A stretch of DNA of 17,640 bases from DALYLB01 sp046154695 (GTDB lineage Bacteria > Acidobacteriota > Blastocatellia > RBC074), in assembly GCA_046154695.1 (NCBI GenBank), contig JBJXFI010000453.1:1-17640 (forward strand), written 5' to 3'. This document shows, piece by piece, positions 9,673 to 17,579 of the stretch. The notes beneath the pieces were generated by a model that worked only from the letters and a program-made list of their open reading frames with translations, did no database searches and was not told where the DNA came from. Made by a program: the position numbers and the translations under genes. The first letter of the stretch is position 1, and each line of letters opens with the position of its first letter.

Positions 9673-10269
9673 ATGGAAATCGTTCACATCTTCTTTCTGG
9701 CCTTCGCCGCGCTGGCGGTCATCGCGGCGTTCAATGTCATCCTGCAGCGCAATCCGATCTATTGCGCGATCGGGCTGATCGTCCTGCTCTGCTGCCTGGC
9801 GGTGCTCTTTCTGACGCTCTATGCGCCCTTCATCGCCGCGATGCAGATCATCGTCTATGCGGGAGCGATCATGGTCCTGTTCGTATTCGTGATCATGCTG
9901 CTCAATGTGCGCGAGGAGGACGCGAAGACGGACCGGTTGAAGTACCTGAAGTTCATCGCGCCTGCCCTTTTCCTGCTCCTCGCGGGGCAGATCGCCTTCT
10001 TCGTCTCGAAGGTGGAGAATCCGCCCGCGCCGGCGCAGATCCCCGGATCGGTCGAATCGCTGGCGGAGGGGCTCTTCACCAAATATCTGGTTCCGTTCGA
10101 GGCGACCTCGGTGCTGATCCTGATGGCGATCGTGGGGGCGATGCTGCTCGCGCGCCGGCAGATGCCGGAAGAGATCGATCGCATCGAACAGGCGCTGCTC
10201 GAGGCCCGGGCCGAGCCGGCGCCTCCGGCGGACAAGACGGAAACATCCAACGAGGAGGTCGCGGCGTAA
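9673..10269 (+). CDS. nuoJ: NADH-quinone oxidoreductase subunit J
   Basis: NuoJ is a 198-residue membrane subunit near the junction of NuoH, NuoA and NuoK, taking part in coupling quinone chemistry to proton pumping. Five hydrophobic helices are visible. The third holds the family motif IIVYAGAIMVLFVFVIMLLN, whose pi-bulge region changes shape in the catalytic cycle of related enzymes. A polar segment with Pro/Ala follows helix 4, and the last 40 residues form a soluble, Glu/Ala-rich tail. The gene begins six bases after nuoH and ends four bases before nuoK. It has no Shine-Dalgarno, and T is at -1. Confidence 0.96.
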   Translation: MEIVHIFFLAFAALAVIAAFNVILQRNPIYCAIGLIVLLCCLAVLFLTLYAPFIAAMQIIVYAGAIMVLFVFVIMLLNVREEDAKTDRLKYLKFIAPALFLLLAGQIAFFVSKVENPPAPAQIPGSVESLAEGLFTKYLVPFEATSVLILMAIVGAMLLARRQMPEEIDRIEQALLEARAEPAPPADKTETSNEEVAA

Positions 10270-10273
10270 TCTC

Positions 10274-10576
10274 ATGGTTCCTCTTTCCTGGTATCTGGCT
10301 CTGAGTGCGGTGCTGTTCACAATCGGCGTGGTTGGCGTGCTGCTTCAACGCAATGTAATCGTGCTCTTTATGTGCGTGGAGGTGATGCTCAACGCCGTCA
10401 ATCTGACTCTGGTCGCGTTCTCGCGATTCTTCGGCGATCCGACGGGGCAGTTGTTCGTCTTCATCGTGATGGCGGTGGCCGCGGCGGAGGCTGCGGTCGG
10501 CCTGGCCATCATCATCGCCCTCTTCCGCAATCGCGAAACGCTCAACGTGGATGATGCGGATTTGCTCAAACTGTAG
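10274..10576 (+). CDS. nuoK: NADH-quinone oxidoreductase subunit K
   Basis: NuoK is a three-helix, 100-residue membrane subunit homologous to MrpC. The two essential buried glutamates are at residues 36 (CVEVMLNAVNL) and 72 (AAAEAAVGLAI), the same numbers as in Escherichia coli, so the proton path appears intact. The ATG at 10274 lies four bases after nuoJ. A GAGGAGG inside the end of nuoJ (10252-10258) is 15 bases away, too far for a normal ribosome-binding site. C is at -1. The gene is followed by the long perfect inverted repeat before nuoL. Confidence 0.97.
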   Translation: MVPLSWYLALSAVLFTIGVVGVLLQRNVIVLFMCVEVMLNAVNLTLVAFSRFFGDPTGQLFVFIVMAVAAAEAAVGLAIIIALFRNRETLNVDDADLLKL

Positions 10577-10584
10577 TTGTGGTT

Positions 10585-10660
10585 GTCGGTAATCGGTTGT
10601 CGGTTGATGGTCACTACCGGCAACCGGCGACTGACCATCAACCGACAACCGATTACCGAC
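10585..10660. repeat. perfect 29-bp inverted repeat in the nuoK-nuoL spacer
   Basis: Arms 10585-10613 and 10632-10660 are exact reverse complements (29 of 29) around an 18-base loop. Built from GTCGGTAATCGGTTGTCGG-type words, the arms could form a very stable RNA hairpin eight bases after the nuoK stop codon. A further copy of CAACCGACAACC lies at 10671-10682, just before nuoL. No T-run follows, so it does not look like an intrinsic terminator. A REP/MITE-like element or mRNA-processing hairpin fits better. It shares a 22-base unit (18 matches) with the nuoD-nuoE spacer. Confidence 0.92.
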
Positions 10661-10689
10661 TACCGGACCGCAACCGACAACCAATTCTT

Positions 10690-12810
10690 ATGCTTAAATG
10701 GATCACCCTCGCGCCGCTGCTCGGCGCGATCATCAACGGACTCTTTGGCAGAAGGCTGAGCGAGCGGGCCGTCAGTCTGGTTGCGTGCGGGTCGGTGGGC
10801 GTATCGGCCGTGCTGGCCGCGATTTCGTTCAACAATCTGCTGCACGCGCCCGAAGTCCATGGCGTGCGGCGGATCACGGAGTACTTTTTCACCTGGATTC
10901 AGGTGGGAGCCCTTCGCGCCGATTTCGCCTACCTGCTGGATCCGCTCTCCGGCCTCTACATTCTTTTCATCACGGGCGTCGGCTTTCTGATTCACGTGTA
11001 CGCGACCGGCTATATGCATGGCGATCCGGGGTATTACCGGTTCTTCGCCTACCTGAACCTTTTTATGTTCATGATGCTGACGCTGGTGCTGGCCGATAAC
11101 CTGCTCCTGCTCTTCGTCGGGTGGGAAGGAGTCGGGCTCTGCTCCTATCTGCTGATCGGATACTACATCCACAAGAAGGAAGCGGGGGACGCGGCCAAGA
11201 AGGCGTTTGTCGTGAATCGCGTGGGCGACCTCTCGTATACGATCGGGGTGTTCCTGATCTTCACGACGTTCGGAACGATCAGTTTTGTGGCGAAGGACGA
11301 TATTCCCGGATTCCTGGAGCAGGCGGCGAGCCGTCCCCTGGAGACGCTCGGAGCGCTGGGGGTGATGGGAGGGATCGCGCTGCTGCTCTTCGGCGGGGCG
11401 ACCGGAAAATCGGCGCAGATTCCGCTCTTTGTCTGGCTGCCGGACGCGATGGCGGGCCCGACGCCGGTCTCGGCCCTGATCCACGCGGCGACGATGGTGA
11501 CGGCGGGCGTCTATCTGACCGCGCGGTGCAGCGTGATCGTCGTCAAGTCGCCGACCGCCATGACCGTCATCGCGGTGATCGGCGCGGCCACGGCGATCCT
11601 CGCCGCGACAATCGGCATCGCGCAGAACGACATCAAGAAGGTGCTGGCCTATTCGACCGTCTCGCAGCTCGGGTATATGTTCCTGGCCTGCGGCGTGGGC
11701 GCCTTCATCGCGGGCATCTTCCACGTGATGACGCATGCCTTCTTCAAGGCGCTCCTCTTCCTCGGCTCCGGCTCGGTGATCCACGGGATGCACAAGGAAC
11801 AGGACATACGCAAGATGGGCGGATTGCGAAAATACATGCCGATCACCTTCTGGACCATGTTCCTCGGGTGGCTGGCCATTGCGGGGGTTCCGGGGCTTTC
11901 GGGCTTTTTCAGCAAGGACGAGATTCTCTGGAAGACCTATTCGGCGAGCGTGCTGCCGACCATTTACGGCGTGCCGCTCGGCAAGGCGCTGTGGGCGGCC
12001 GCGCTGCTGACCGCGGGCATCACCGCGTTTTATATGACGCGAATGATGGTGATGACCTTCTTCGGCCAAGAGCGCTTCGGCAAGGGGCACGGCCATGAAG
12101 AGCATCACGGGGATGGGGGCCACGCCGCGAAGCCCCACGAGTCTCCGGCGGTGATGTGGATTCCGCTGGCGGTTCTCGCGGTCCTGTCGGTGATCGGCGG
12201 CTGGGTCGGCGTTCCGGCCGCGCTGGGCGGGTCGAATCACATCGAGCATTTCCTGGCGCCCTCGATCGCGCACGTCGGCGGAGAGAGCCATGCCTCGCGG
12301 CGGGCAATCCCGGTGGACCAGGTCGCCGCGCTCGGCGAACCCGTGCACGCCCCGGCCGCGCCCGCTTCGACCGGCGGAGAGTCCGCCGCGCACGCGGCGA
12401 CCGATGGATCGGCCAAGCCGGCCGGGGAGGCGCACGACGTCGGAACCGAGCGCCTGTTGACGGGCCTCTCAGTGCTGGTCGGATTACTCGGGATCGGAAT
12501 CGGCTGGGCCGTCTTCGGGAAGAAGCCGATTCGCCGGATGCCCGCCATGCTCGAAAACAAATACTATGTGGATGAGATCTATGAGACGGCCCTGATCGAT
12601 CCGATCGAGCAGACCTCCCGCCACCTGCTCTGGAAGATCGTGGACGTGAAGATCATCGACGGGATCGTGAATGGCGCCGCGCGCGGCTTCGCCGGCCTGG
12701 CCAACAGCCTCCGGCACACCCAATCGGGCTATGCGCGGAACTACGCCGCCATGATCCTGCTCGGCGCGATCGTTGTTATCGGGTATTTCGGCTACATCGC
12801 GATGCGATAG
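10690..12810 (+). CDS. nuoL: NADH-quinone oxidoreductase subunit L (distal antiporter-like pump)
   Basis: NuoL is the distal proton-pumping subunit, homologous to MrpA antiporters. At 706 residues it is about 90 longer than the Escherichia coli protein. Pump residues are present: Glu146 in LFVGWEGVGLCSYLLIG and Lys240 in TGKSAQIPLFVWLPDAMAGPTPVSALIHAATM. LAYSTVSQLGYM and HAFFKALLFLGSGSVIH are also conserved. A His-rich loop lies at residues 467-483. A longer Ala/Pro/Gly/His-rich segment follows at roughly 525-590, before the lateral-helix end of the protein, and accounts for most of the extra length. I placed the start at 10690 because the frame upstream runs through the inverted repeat and is not protein-like. 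There is no Shine-Dalgarno, and T is at -1. Confidence 0.97.
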   Translation: MLKWITLAPLLGAIINGLFGRRLSERAVSLVACGSVGVSAVLAAISFNNLLHAPEVHGVRRITEYFFTWIQVGALRADFAYLLDPLSGLYILFITGVGFLIHVYATGYMHGDPGYYRFFAYLNLFMFMMLTLVLADNLLLLFVGWEGVGLCSYLLIGYYIHKKEAGDAAKKAFVVNRVGDLSYTIGVFLIFTTFGTISFVAKDDIPGFLEQAASRPLETLGALGVMGGIALLLFGGATGKSAQIPLFVWLPDAMAGPTPVSALIHAATMVTAGVYLTARCSVIVVKSPTAMTVIAVIGAATAILAATIGIAQNDIKKVLAYSTVSQLGYMFLACGVGAFIAGIFHVMTHAFFKALLFLGSGSVIHGMHKEQDIRKMGGLRKYMPITFWTMFLGWLAIAGVPGLSGFFSKDEILWKTYSASVLPTIYGVPLGKALWAAALLTAGITAFYMTRMMVMTFFGQERFGKGHGHEEHHGDGGHAAKPHESPAVMWIPLAVLAVLSVIGGWVGVPAALGGSNHIEHFLAPSIAHVGGESHASRRAIPVDQVAALGEPVHAPAAPASTGGESAAHAATDGSAKPAGEAHDVGTERLLTGLSVLVGLLGIGIGWAVFGKKPIRRMPAMLENKYYVDEIYETALIDPIEQTSRHLLWKIVDVKIIDGIVNGAARGFAGLANSLRHTQSGYARNYAAMILLGAIVVIGYFGYIAMR

Positions 12811-12856
12811 CTCGCGCGCCCCCCGAGAAGGGAACAGGCGCCGCGCTCAATTTCAT

Positions 12857-14404
12857 ATGAACATTATCACCATCACAACCTTCCTGCCGCTCGCCGGCGC
12901 CGTCGCGCTTCTGCTGCACGGGATCTTCTGGTCGAAGCAGGGCGCCTCACGGGAAAATCTCGACAAGCAGTATCGCTGGATCACGCTGCTGGTCACGATC
13001 GCCACCTTCATCGTCTCGCTCGGAATTATGGCCGGATTCGATTCGTCGATCGCCGGGCCGCAGATGGTCGTGAAGGCGCCATGGATCGGCATGCTCGGCG
13101 CGCACTATCACGTGGGCATCGACGGCATCAGCTATTGGCTGGTTCTGTTGACCACGTTTCTGATGCCGATCTCGGTTCTCGCGAGCTGGCACATCGAGAA
13201 GCGCGTCCGCGAGTACATGATGTTCATGCTGATTCTCGAGACGGGAATGCTCGGCGTTTTCGTCTCGTGGGATATGTTTCTCTTCTACGTCTTCTTCGAG
13301 ATCACCCTGATCCCGATGTACTTTCTGATCGGCGTCTGGGGAGGCGAGCGGAGGATCTACGCCGCGGTCAAGTTCTTCGTCTACACCGTCGTCGGCTCGC
13401 TGCTGATGCTGGCCGCCATCATCGCGCTCTATTTCTACAACGGGGGCAATTCGTTCGACATCGTCGAGATCACGAACAATCTGGCGACCGGGCAGACCGT
13501 CATTCCCCACAATATCAAACTCTGGCTGTGGCTGGCCTTCGCGCTGGCCTTTTTCATCAAGGTCCCGCTCTTTCCGTTCCACACCTGGCTGCCGGACGCG
13601 CATGTGGAGGCGCCCACGGCCGGGTCGATCATCCTGGCGGGTGTGCTGCTGAAGATGGGGACGTACGGATTGATGCGGTTCAACCTGCCGTTCTTCCCGG
13701 ACATTTCGCGGGAAGCGGCCCCCTATGTGATGGGACTGGCCGTGATCGGCATCATCTATGGGGCGCTGGTGGCGATGGTTCAGCCCGATATGAAGAAGCT
13801 CGTGGCCTATTCCTCCGTGAGCCATCTCGGCTTCGTCGTGCTCGGCATCTTCGCTTTTACAGAGCTTGGATTGCAGGGGGCGCTCTATCAGATGCTCAAT
13901 CACGGCATCTCGACCGGCGCGCTCTTCCTTTGCGTGGGCATGATCTATGAGCGGCGCCACACGCGCGAGATCGACGAATTCGGCGGGATCGCCAAGCCGA
14001 TGCCGCAGTATTCGACGCTCTTTCTGATCATCACGCTTTCGAGCCTCGGGCTTCCGCTGCTCAATGGATTCATCGGGGAATTCCTGATTCTGCTCGGGAC
14101 GTTCTCCTCGGCGGTTCCTTACGCGAAACTGATGGCCGTGCTTGGGGGGCTGGGCGTGATCCTCTCGGCCGTCTACCTGTTGTGGATGCTCCAGCGGGTC
14201 CTCTTCGGGGAGATCTCGGACAGGAAGAACGCGGAGCTGAAGGATATGGACGGCCGCGAAGTGGCCGCGCTCGTTCCGCTGGTCGTGCTCGCGATCGTCA
14301 TGGGAATCGTCCCGATGGTCTTTCTGCGCGCGACGAAGGAATCGGTCAACGCTGTCCGGGAAGCCGTCGTCGGCAAGCCGGCCAAGGTCGCCGCCACCCG
14401 TTAA
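12857..14404 (+). CDS. nuoM: NADH-quinone oxidoreductase subunit M (antiporter-like pump)
   Basis: NuoM is the central antiporter-like proton pump of the membrane arm, with 515 residues and about 14 hydrophobic helices. The key residues align with Escherichia coli: Glu148 in FFEITLIPMYFLIGVWGGERR and Lys235 in FFIKVPLFPFHTWLPDAHVEAP, followed by TAGSIILAGVLLKMGTYGL. DMKKLVAYSSVSHLGFVVLG is also conserved. I chose the ATG at 12857 because it leads directly into helix 1. The frame is open upstream to 12773, overlapping nuoL, but that would add 28 mostly polar, arginine-rich residues. The gene is 46 bases after nuoL and 15 before nuoN. It has no Shine-Dalgarno, and T is at -1. Confidence 0.97.
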   Translation: MNIITITTFLPLAGAVALLLHGIFWSKQGASRENLDKQYRWITLLVTIATFIVSLGIMAGFDSSIAGPQMVVKAPWIGMLGAHYHVGIDGISYWLVLLTTFLMPISVLASWHIEKRVREYMMFMLILETGMLGVFVSWDMFLFYVFFEITLIPMYFLIGVWGGERRIYAAVKFFVYTVVGSLLMLAAIIALYFYNGGNSFDIVEITNNLATGQTVIPHNIKLWLWLAFALAFFIKVPLFPFHTWLPDAHVEAPTAGSIILAGVLLKMGTYGLMRFNLPFFPDISREAAPYVMGLAVIGIIYGALVAMVQPDMKKLVAYSSVSHLGFVVLGIFAFTELGLQGALYQMLNHGISTGALFLCVGMIYERRHTREIDEFGGIAKPMPQYSTLFLIITLSSLGLPLLNGFIGEFLILLGTFSSAVPYAKLMAVLGGLGVILSAVYLLWMLQRVLFGEISDRKNAELKDMDGREVAALVPLVVLAIVMGIVPMVFLRATKESVNAVREAVVGKPAKVAATR

Positions 14405-14419
14405 GTCAAAGAAAAAGAC

Positions 14420-15934
14420 ATGCAACTCGAATCACTCAACCTGAATTACTGGGCGATTGCCCCCGAGATCATCACCTCCGTCGCCGCCGTCGTGATCATG
14501 CTGGTCGATGCGTTCGCCAGGCGCGGCGCGCGCAACGCCAATACGGTCATTTCGGTCGTCGCCATCGTGCTGGCCTTCCTGGCGGTCATTCGCCAGGACC
14601 CGGCGGGCAGTTATTTCAGCGGGATGGTCGTCAACGACCCGATCCGGACCTTCTTTTCGATCACGATTCTGCTTGTCGCCCTGCTGGCGGTGCTCCTCTC
14701 CAGCCAGTTCGTTCGGGATGAGGGGCTGCCCGCGGGCGAGTTTTTCAATCTGATCATGTTCGCGACGGCCGGGATGCTGATGCTCGCCTCGGCGGGCGAT
14801 CTGGTGATGGTCTTTCTGGGACTGGAGATCGCGTCGATCACGACATATGTGATGGCCGGATATCGGCGCTATGACACGCGCGCGAACGAATCCTCGCTCA
14901 AGTATTTTCTGCTCGGCTCCTTCTCGACCGCTTTCCTGCTCTACGGCATGGCGCTGACCTATGGCGCGACAAAGACCACCAACATCGCCGCCATCAAGGC
15001 CGCCATCGTGAGCGGCAGCGTGGCCTATCCGCAGCTGCTGATGATCGGCGCCGCGATGCTCCTGGTCGGATTCGGCTTCAAGATCGCGAGCGCCCCCTTT
15101 CACCTCTGGACGCCGGATGTATATGAAGGCGCCCCGACGATCGTCACCGGATTTATGAGCACCGGCCCCAAGGCCGCCGTCTTCGCGGCGTTTCTGCGCG
15201 TCTTCGCCGACAGCTTCGGCGGGGCGGAAACCCCCCTCGGGGTCGAGCTTCGCGGAACGTGGCTCGCCGCCCTCGCCGTCATCGCCATTCTGACGATGAC
15301 CATCGGCAACGTCATCGCGCTGACGCAGAAGAACATCAAGCGGATGCTCGCCTACTCCTCGATCTCGCACGCGGGCTATATGCTCGTCGGTTTCGTCACA
15401 CAGAACTTCGCGCCTGTCGCGTTCTACATGTTCGTGTACAGCCTGATGGCGGTCGGCGCCTTCGCCGTCATTCAAATGCTGGCGCGGGCCGGAGACCAGC
15501 ACACCGAGATCGCCGATTACGCGGGCATCGGATTCGAGGTGCCCAAACTCGCCTTTCCGCTATCGATCTTCCTGCTCAGCCTGGCGGGCATTCCGCCGAC
15601 CGCCGGCTTTATGAGCAAGTTCTATCTCTTCAAGTCGGCCTGGGATCAGGCTCCGCTGATGCGCGGGCTCGTCATCGCCGCCATCATCAACAGCATCATC
15701 TCGGTCTATTATTATCTTTATCCGATCGTCGTGATGTTCTTCCGCCCGCTCGTCCCGGGCTTCGTCAAGCCCCGCGTGAGCTGGACCACCGCCCTCGCGC
15801 TGCTCATCGCCCTGGCCGGCACGCTCTATCTGGGCATCCTCCCCAACCGCCTGATGCAGACGATGGACGACGCCCGGAAACCGGCCCGAACCGCGCAGGC
15901 CCCGAGCCCGAAGCTTCTCGGAGCGACTCGATAA
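14420..15934 (+). CDS. nuoN: NADH-quinone oxidoreductase subunit N (antiporter-like pump)
   Basis: NuoN is the third antiporter-like pump, next to NuoK in the complex. Its 504 residues with about 14 helices are typical. Pump residues are Glu136 in FLGLEIASITTYVMAGYRR and Lys221 in GFGFKIASAPFHLWTPDVYEGAP. TIVTGFMSTGPKAAVFA, KRMLAYSSISHAGYMLVG and GIPPTAGFMSKFYLF are family hallmarks. The start at 14420 is preceded by an A-rich stretch (AAAGAAAAAGAC) rather than a Shine-Dalgarno, with C at -1. It is the last gene of the operon. Only 36 bases, containing short T-runs but no convincing hairpin, separate it from the convergent PHP gene, so the operon terminator is not identified. Confidence 0.97.
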   Translation: MQLESLNLNYWAIAPEIITSVAAVVIMLVDAFARRGARNANTVISVVAIVLAFLAVIRQDPAGSYFSGMVVNDPIRTFFSITILLVALLAVLLSSQFVRDEGLPAGEFFNLIMFATAGMLMLASAGDLVMVFLGLEIASITTYVMAGYRRYDTRANESSLKYFLLGSFSTAFLLYGMALTYGATKTTNIAAIKAAIVSGSVAYPQLLMIGAAMLLVGFGFKIASAPFHLWTPDVYEGAPTIVTGFMSTGPKAAVFAAFLRVFADSFGGAETPLGVELRGTWLAALAVIAILTMTIGNVIALTQKNIKRMLAYSSISHAGYMLVGFVTQNFAPVAFYMFVYSLMAVGAFAVIQMLARAGDQHTEIADYAGIGFEVPKLAFPLSIFLLSLAGIPPTAGFMSKFYLFKSAWDQAPLMRGLVIAAIINSIISVYYYLYPIVVMFFRPLVPGFVKPRVSWTTALALLIALAGTLYLGILPNRLMQTMDDARKPARTAQAPSPKLLGATR

Positions 15935-15970
15935 CCCATCGACTCTTTTCTGATTTTGCTTTTGTTCGAG

Positions 15971-17359
15971 CTACTGAATCCGAATCGGGTTGGAATAGAT
16001 CCACGGGCGCATCTCGCCGTCCAATCGCAGCCAGATCTCGGCGCGATAGACGCCCGGCTCCTTCACCTCCAGATCCATCCTGTCCGATAGAGCCTCGGCG
16101 ATGATGGCGCCGTTGCGGAAGAGTTTGATCGTTCCGGCGAGGGGCGCGGCCAGCCGTAATCGCAGCCCGCCTGCCTGTTTGAACGTGTCGCCCATCCCGC
16201 CAACGCGTTTCCCGTTTCGCTCCACCACAAAAGCGAATCCCGTCGGATCGCAGAGCCAGTCATGAGAGACGTAGGCCCGGCCTTCGCGCAGCGCCTGCCG
16301 CACGGCGGCTTCGTTCAGCTCCCGCGCCAGGATGTGGGTCGTGACATAACCGAGGCTCCGGTCGTAGGGATCGATGTCGATCTTTGCGATCGTATCGCCG
16401 GGGGCGCGGCCGCGCAGCATCTCGGCGACGCGCGGCGATTGCGCGATCGTGATGCGGCGCGGCTTGTCGCCGATCTCGTGCAGCTCGATGGACTCGGCGT
16501 CCAGGGCCTTGATCGTGTAGACCAGGTTATGATGGCAGTCATTCGCGGCGACGCCCGTCAGCGGATGCGAGAGCAGATCGCGATCCCATTTCTGAATGAT
16601 CGGGGCGAGGTAGTCCTGCGTCGCGCCGAAGAACTCGATTGGGTGATTCGCGAGCAGGTCCTGCAACTGCTTCAGGCGATCGGGATCGGTAAACGCGCCC
16701 CGCAGCCAGAAGAGAAACCCGCTCTCGTCCTTGAAGTCGGTATGATGATTGTAAATCTCCAGCCCGTCCAATTGATCCGTCGGCCAGTCGAACCGCTCCT
16801 CGACATGCGAGAGAAAGATATTGCCGCCATCCTGTCGAACGATGCGGATCAGCTCCTCGCGGGAGGCCCAGCTCTTGGGAAGAATCGATCGCCGCGGGTG
16901 AAGCAGGAATCCGTCGCTTTCGGATCCGGGAATGAAGAGGACGCCGTCGCGCAGCCCCCGCCAACTGTCGTCGATGAAGTCCCGCGGCGGGCGAAGATGA
17001 TCGGTCAGCAGGATGATTCGGACTCCCATCCGCCTGGCCGCGGCCAGCAGCTCCGGACGCGTGCCTCCCGTGTGCGCGGAATCCTCCGCGTGGGAGTGCA
17101 TGATTCCGCGATAATCCCGCAGCCCCGTCGCCAGTCCGACCGGCTTTCGCGCCGCCTGATATCGCCGCCGGTCCGCGCCGACCGCGGCGAGCCGCTCCGG
17201 CTTCAAGCGCTCGAGCGTCGTGTATTTGCGGCCCGGCCCGAGCGGCGGCGCCTGCGTCCCGGCGGACGGATTGGGGAAGGGAATCACGCACAGGCCGACC
17301 CATAGAAGCAGGCAGGCCGAAAGGAAGTGGGGCGCGATTGACTTATGATCTCTGGGCAT
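15971..17359 (-). CDS. secreted PHP-domain metallohydrolase (CehA/McbA-like)
   Basis: This 462-residue protein has a probable Sec signal peptide: basic residues early, then a hydrophobic core FLSACLLLWVGLCVIPF at about residues 12-28, with cleavage likely soon after the PNPSAG segment. The PHP metal-binding motifs are visible: HSHAEDSAHTGG (His88, His90), LLTDHLRPP (Asp120, His121), IPGSESDG (Glu147), FLSHVEE (His185), DGLEIYNHH and AANDCHHN (Asp274, His276). PHP enzymes use a trinuclear metal site to hydrolyse phosphoesters or related bonds; the substrate here is unknown. A beta-rich C-terminal part (about residues 375-462) resembles an accessory sandwich domain. The ATG at 17359 is set by GGAG at 17365-17368, five bases upstream, and by the signal peptide. 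It converges on nuoN and has no evident link to complex I. Confidence 0.85.
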   Translation of the reverse strand: MPRDHKSIAPHFLSACLLLWVGLCVIPFPNPSAGTQAPPLGPGRKYTTLERLKPERLAAVGADRRRYQAARKPVGLATGLRDYRGIMHSHAEDSAHTGGTRPELLAAARRMGVRIILLTDHLRPPRDFIDDSWRGLRDGVLFIPGSESDGFLLHPRRSILPKSWASREELIRIVRQDGGNIFLSHVEERFDWPTDQLDGLEIYNHHTDFKDESGFLFWLRGAFTDPDRLKQLQDLLANHPIEFFGATQDYLAPIIQKWDRDLLSHPLTGVAANDCHHNLVYTIKALDAESIELHEIGDKPRRITIAQSPRVAEMLRGRAPGDTIAKIDIDPYDRSLGYVTTHILARELNEAAVRQALREGRAYVSHDWLCDPTGFAFVVERNGKRVGGMGDTFKQAGGLRLRLAAPLAGTIKLFRNGAIIAEALSDRMDLEVKEPGVYRAEIWLRLDGEMRPWIYSNPIRIQ

Positions 17360-17405
17360 CGGTTCTCCGTTGTTGGAATGCGGATGAAATGTTCCGCGCG
17401 GGACA

Positions 17406-17434
17406 ATGCTATGTGGCCGGGTCGAAATTGTCAC
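17406..17434 (-). promoter_or_regulatory. candidate sigma70-type promoter of the PHP gene
   Basis: On the - strand GTGACA (17434-17429, 5 of 6 matches to the -35 consensus) is followed after 17 bases by TAGCAT (17411-17406, 4 of 6 matches to the -10 consensus). Transcription would begin near 17399, leaving a leader of about 40 bases that contains the GGAG ribosome-binding site. Confidence 0.42.
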
Positions 17435-17498
17435 TGCCCGGCCCGCGTTCTCATCAATAGCGAATGCCCCGGGATGAGCGGCTCCAAACTCTAATGGC

Positions 17499-17579
17499 AT
17501 GACGGCAACGAAAGAAGAGAGCACGGAACAGACGGACTCGACTTTGTCCATTTTTGATTTGGAGAAGCTCAACATCTAG
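17499..17579 (+). CDS. possible small ORF, 26 residues, unknown
   Basis: ATG at 17499 to TAG at 17577-17579 encodes a 26-residue peptide. The first half is polar and Thr/Glu-rich, and it ends STLSIFDLEKLNI. There is no Shine-Dalgarno, and an in-frame stop lies 24 bases upstream, so it is not the end of a longer gene. It diverges from the PHP gene. I do not recognise it, and a random ORF of this size is quite likely. The rest of 17435-17640 shows nothing I can identify. Confidence 0.2.
   Translation: MTATKEESTEQTDSTLSIFDLEKLNI

Noticed and set aside
10585..10682. CRISPR array
   Set aside because: The repeats are inverted and adjacent, without regular unique spacers, and no cas genes are present.
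10579..10689. N-terminal extension of nuoL through the inverted repeat
   Set aside because: The 37 extra residues are translated repeat sequence. NuoL begins directly with helix 1 at the ATG at 10690.
10660..12435. 591-codon open frame on the - strand opposite nuoL, and similar long frames opposite nuoD, nuoM and nuoN
   Set aside because: All show the same biased composition with no domain. The + strand genes are certain, so these are shadows.
15935..15970. intrinsic terminator between nuoN and the PHP gene
   Set aside because: There are T-runs but no stem of useful length. The CGACTC words are direct, not inverted, copies.
17300..17359. lipoprotein signal in the PHP protein (LSAC, VGLC)
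   Set aside because: LSAC comes before the hydrophobic core, and VGLC has Leu at -1, so neither fits a lipobox in the right place. An ordinary Sec signal peptide fits better.
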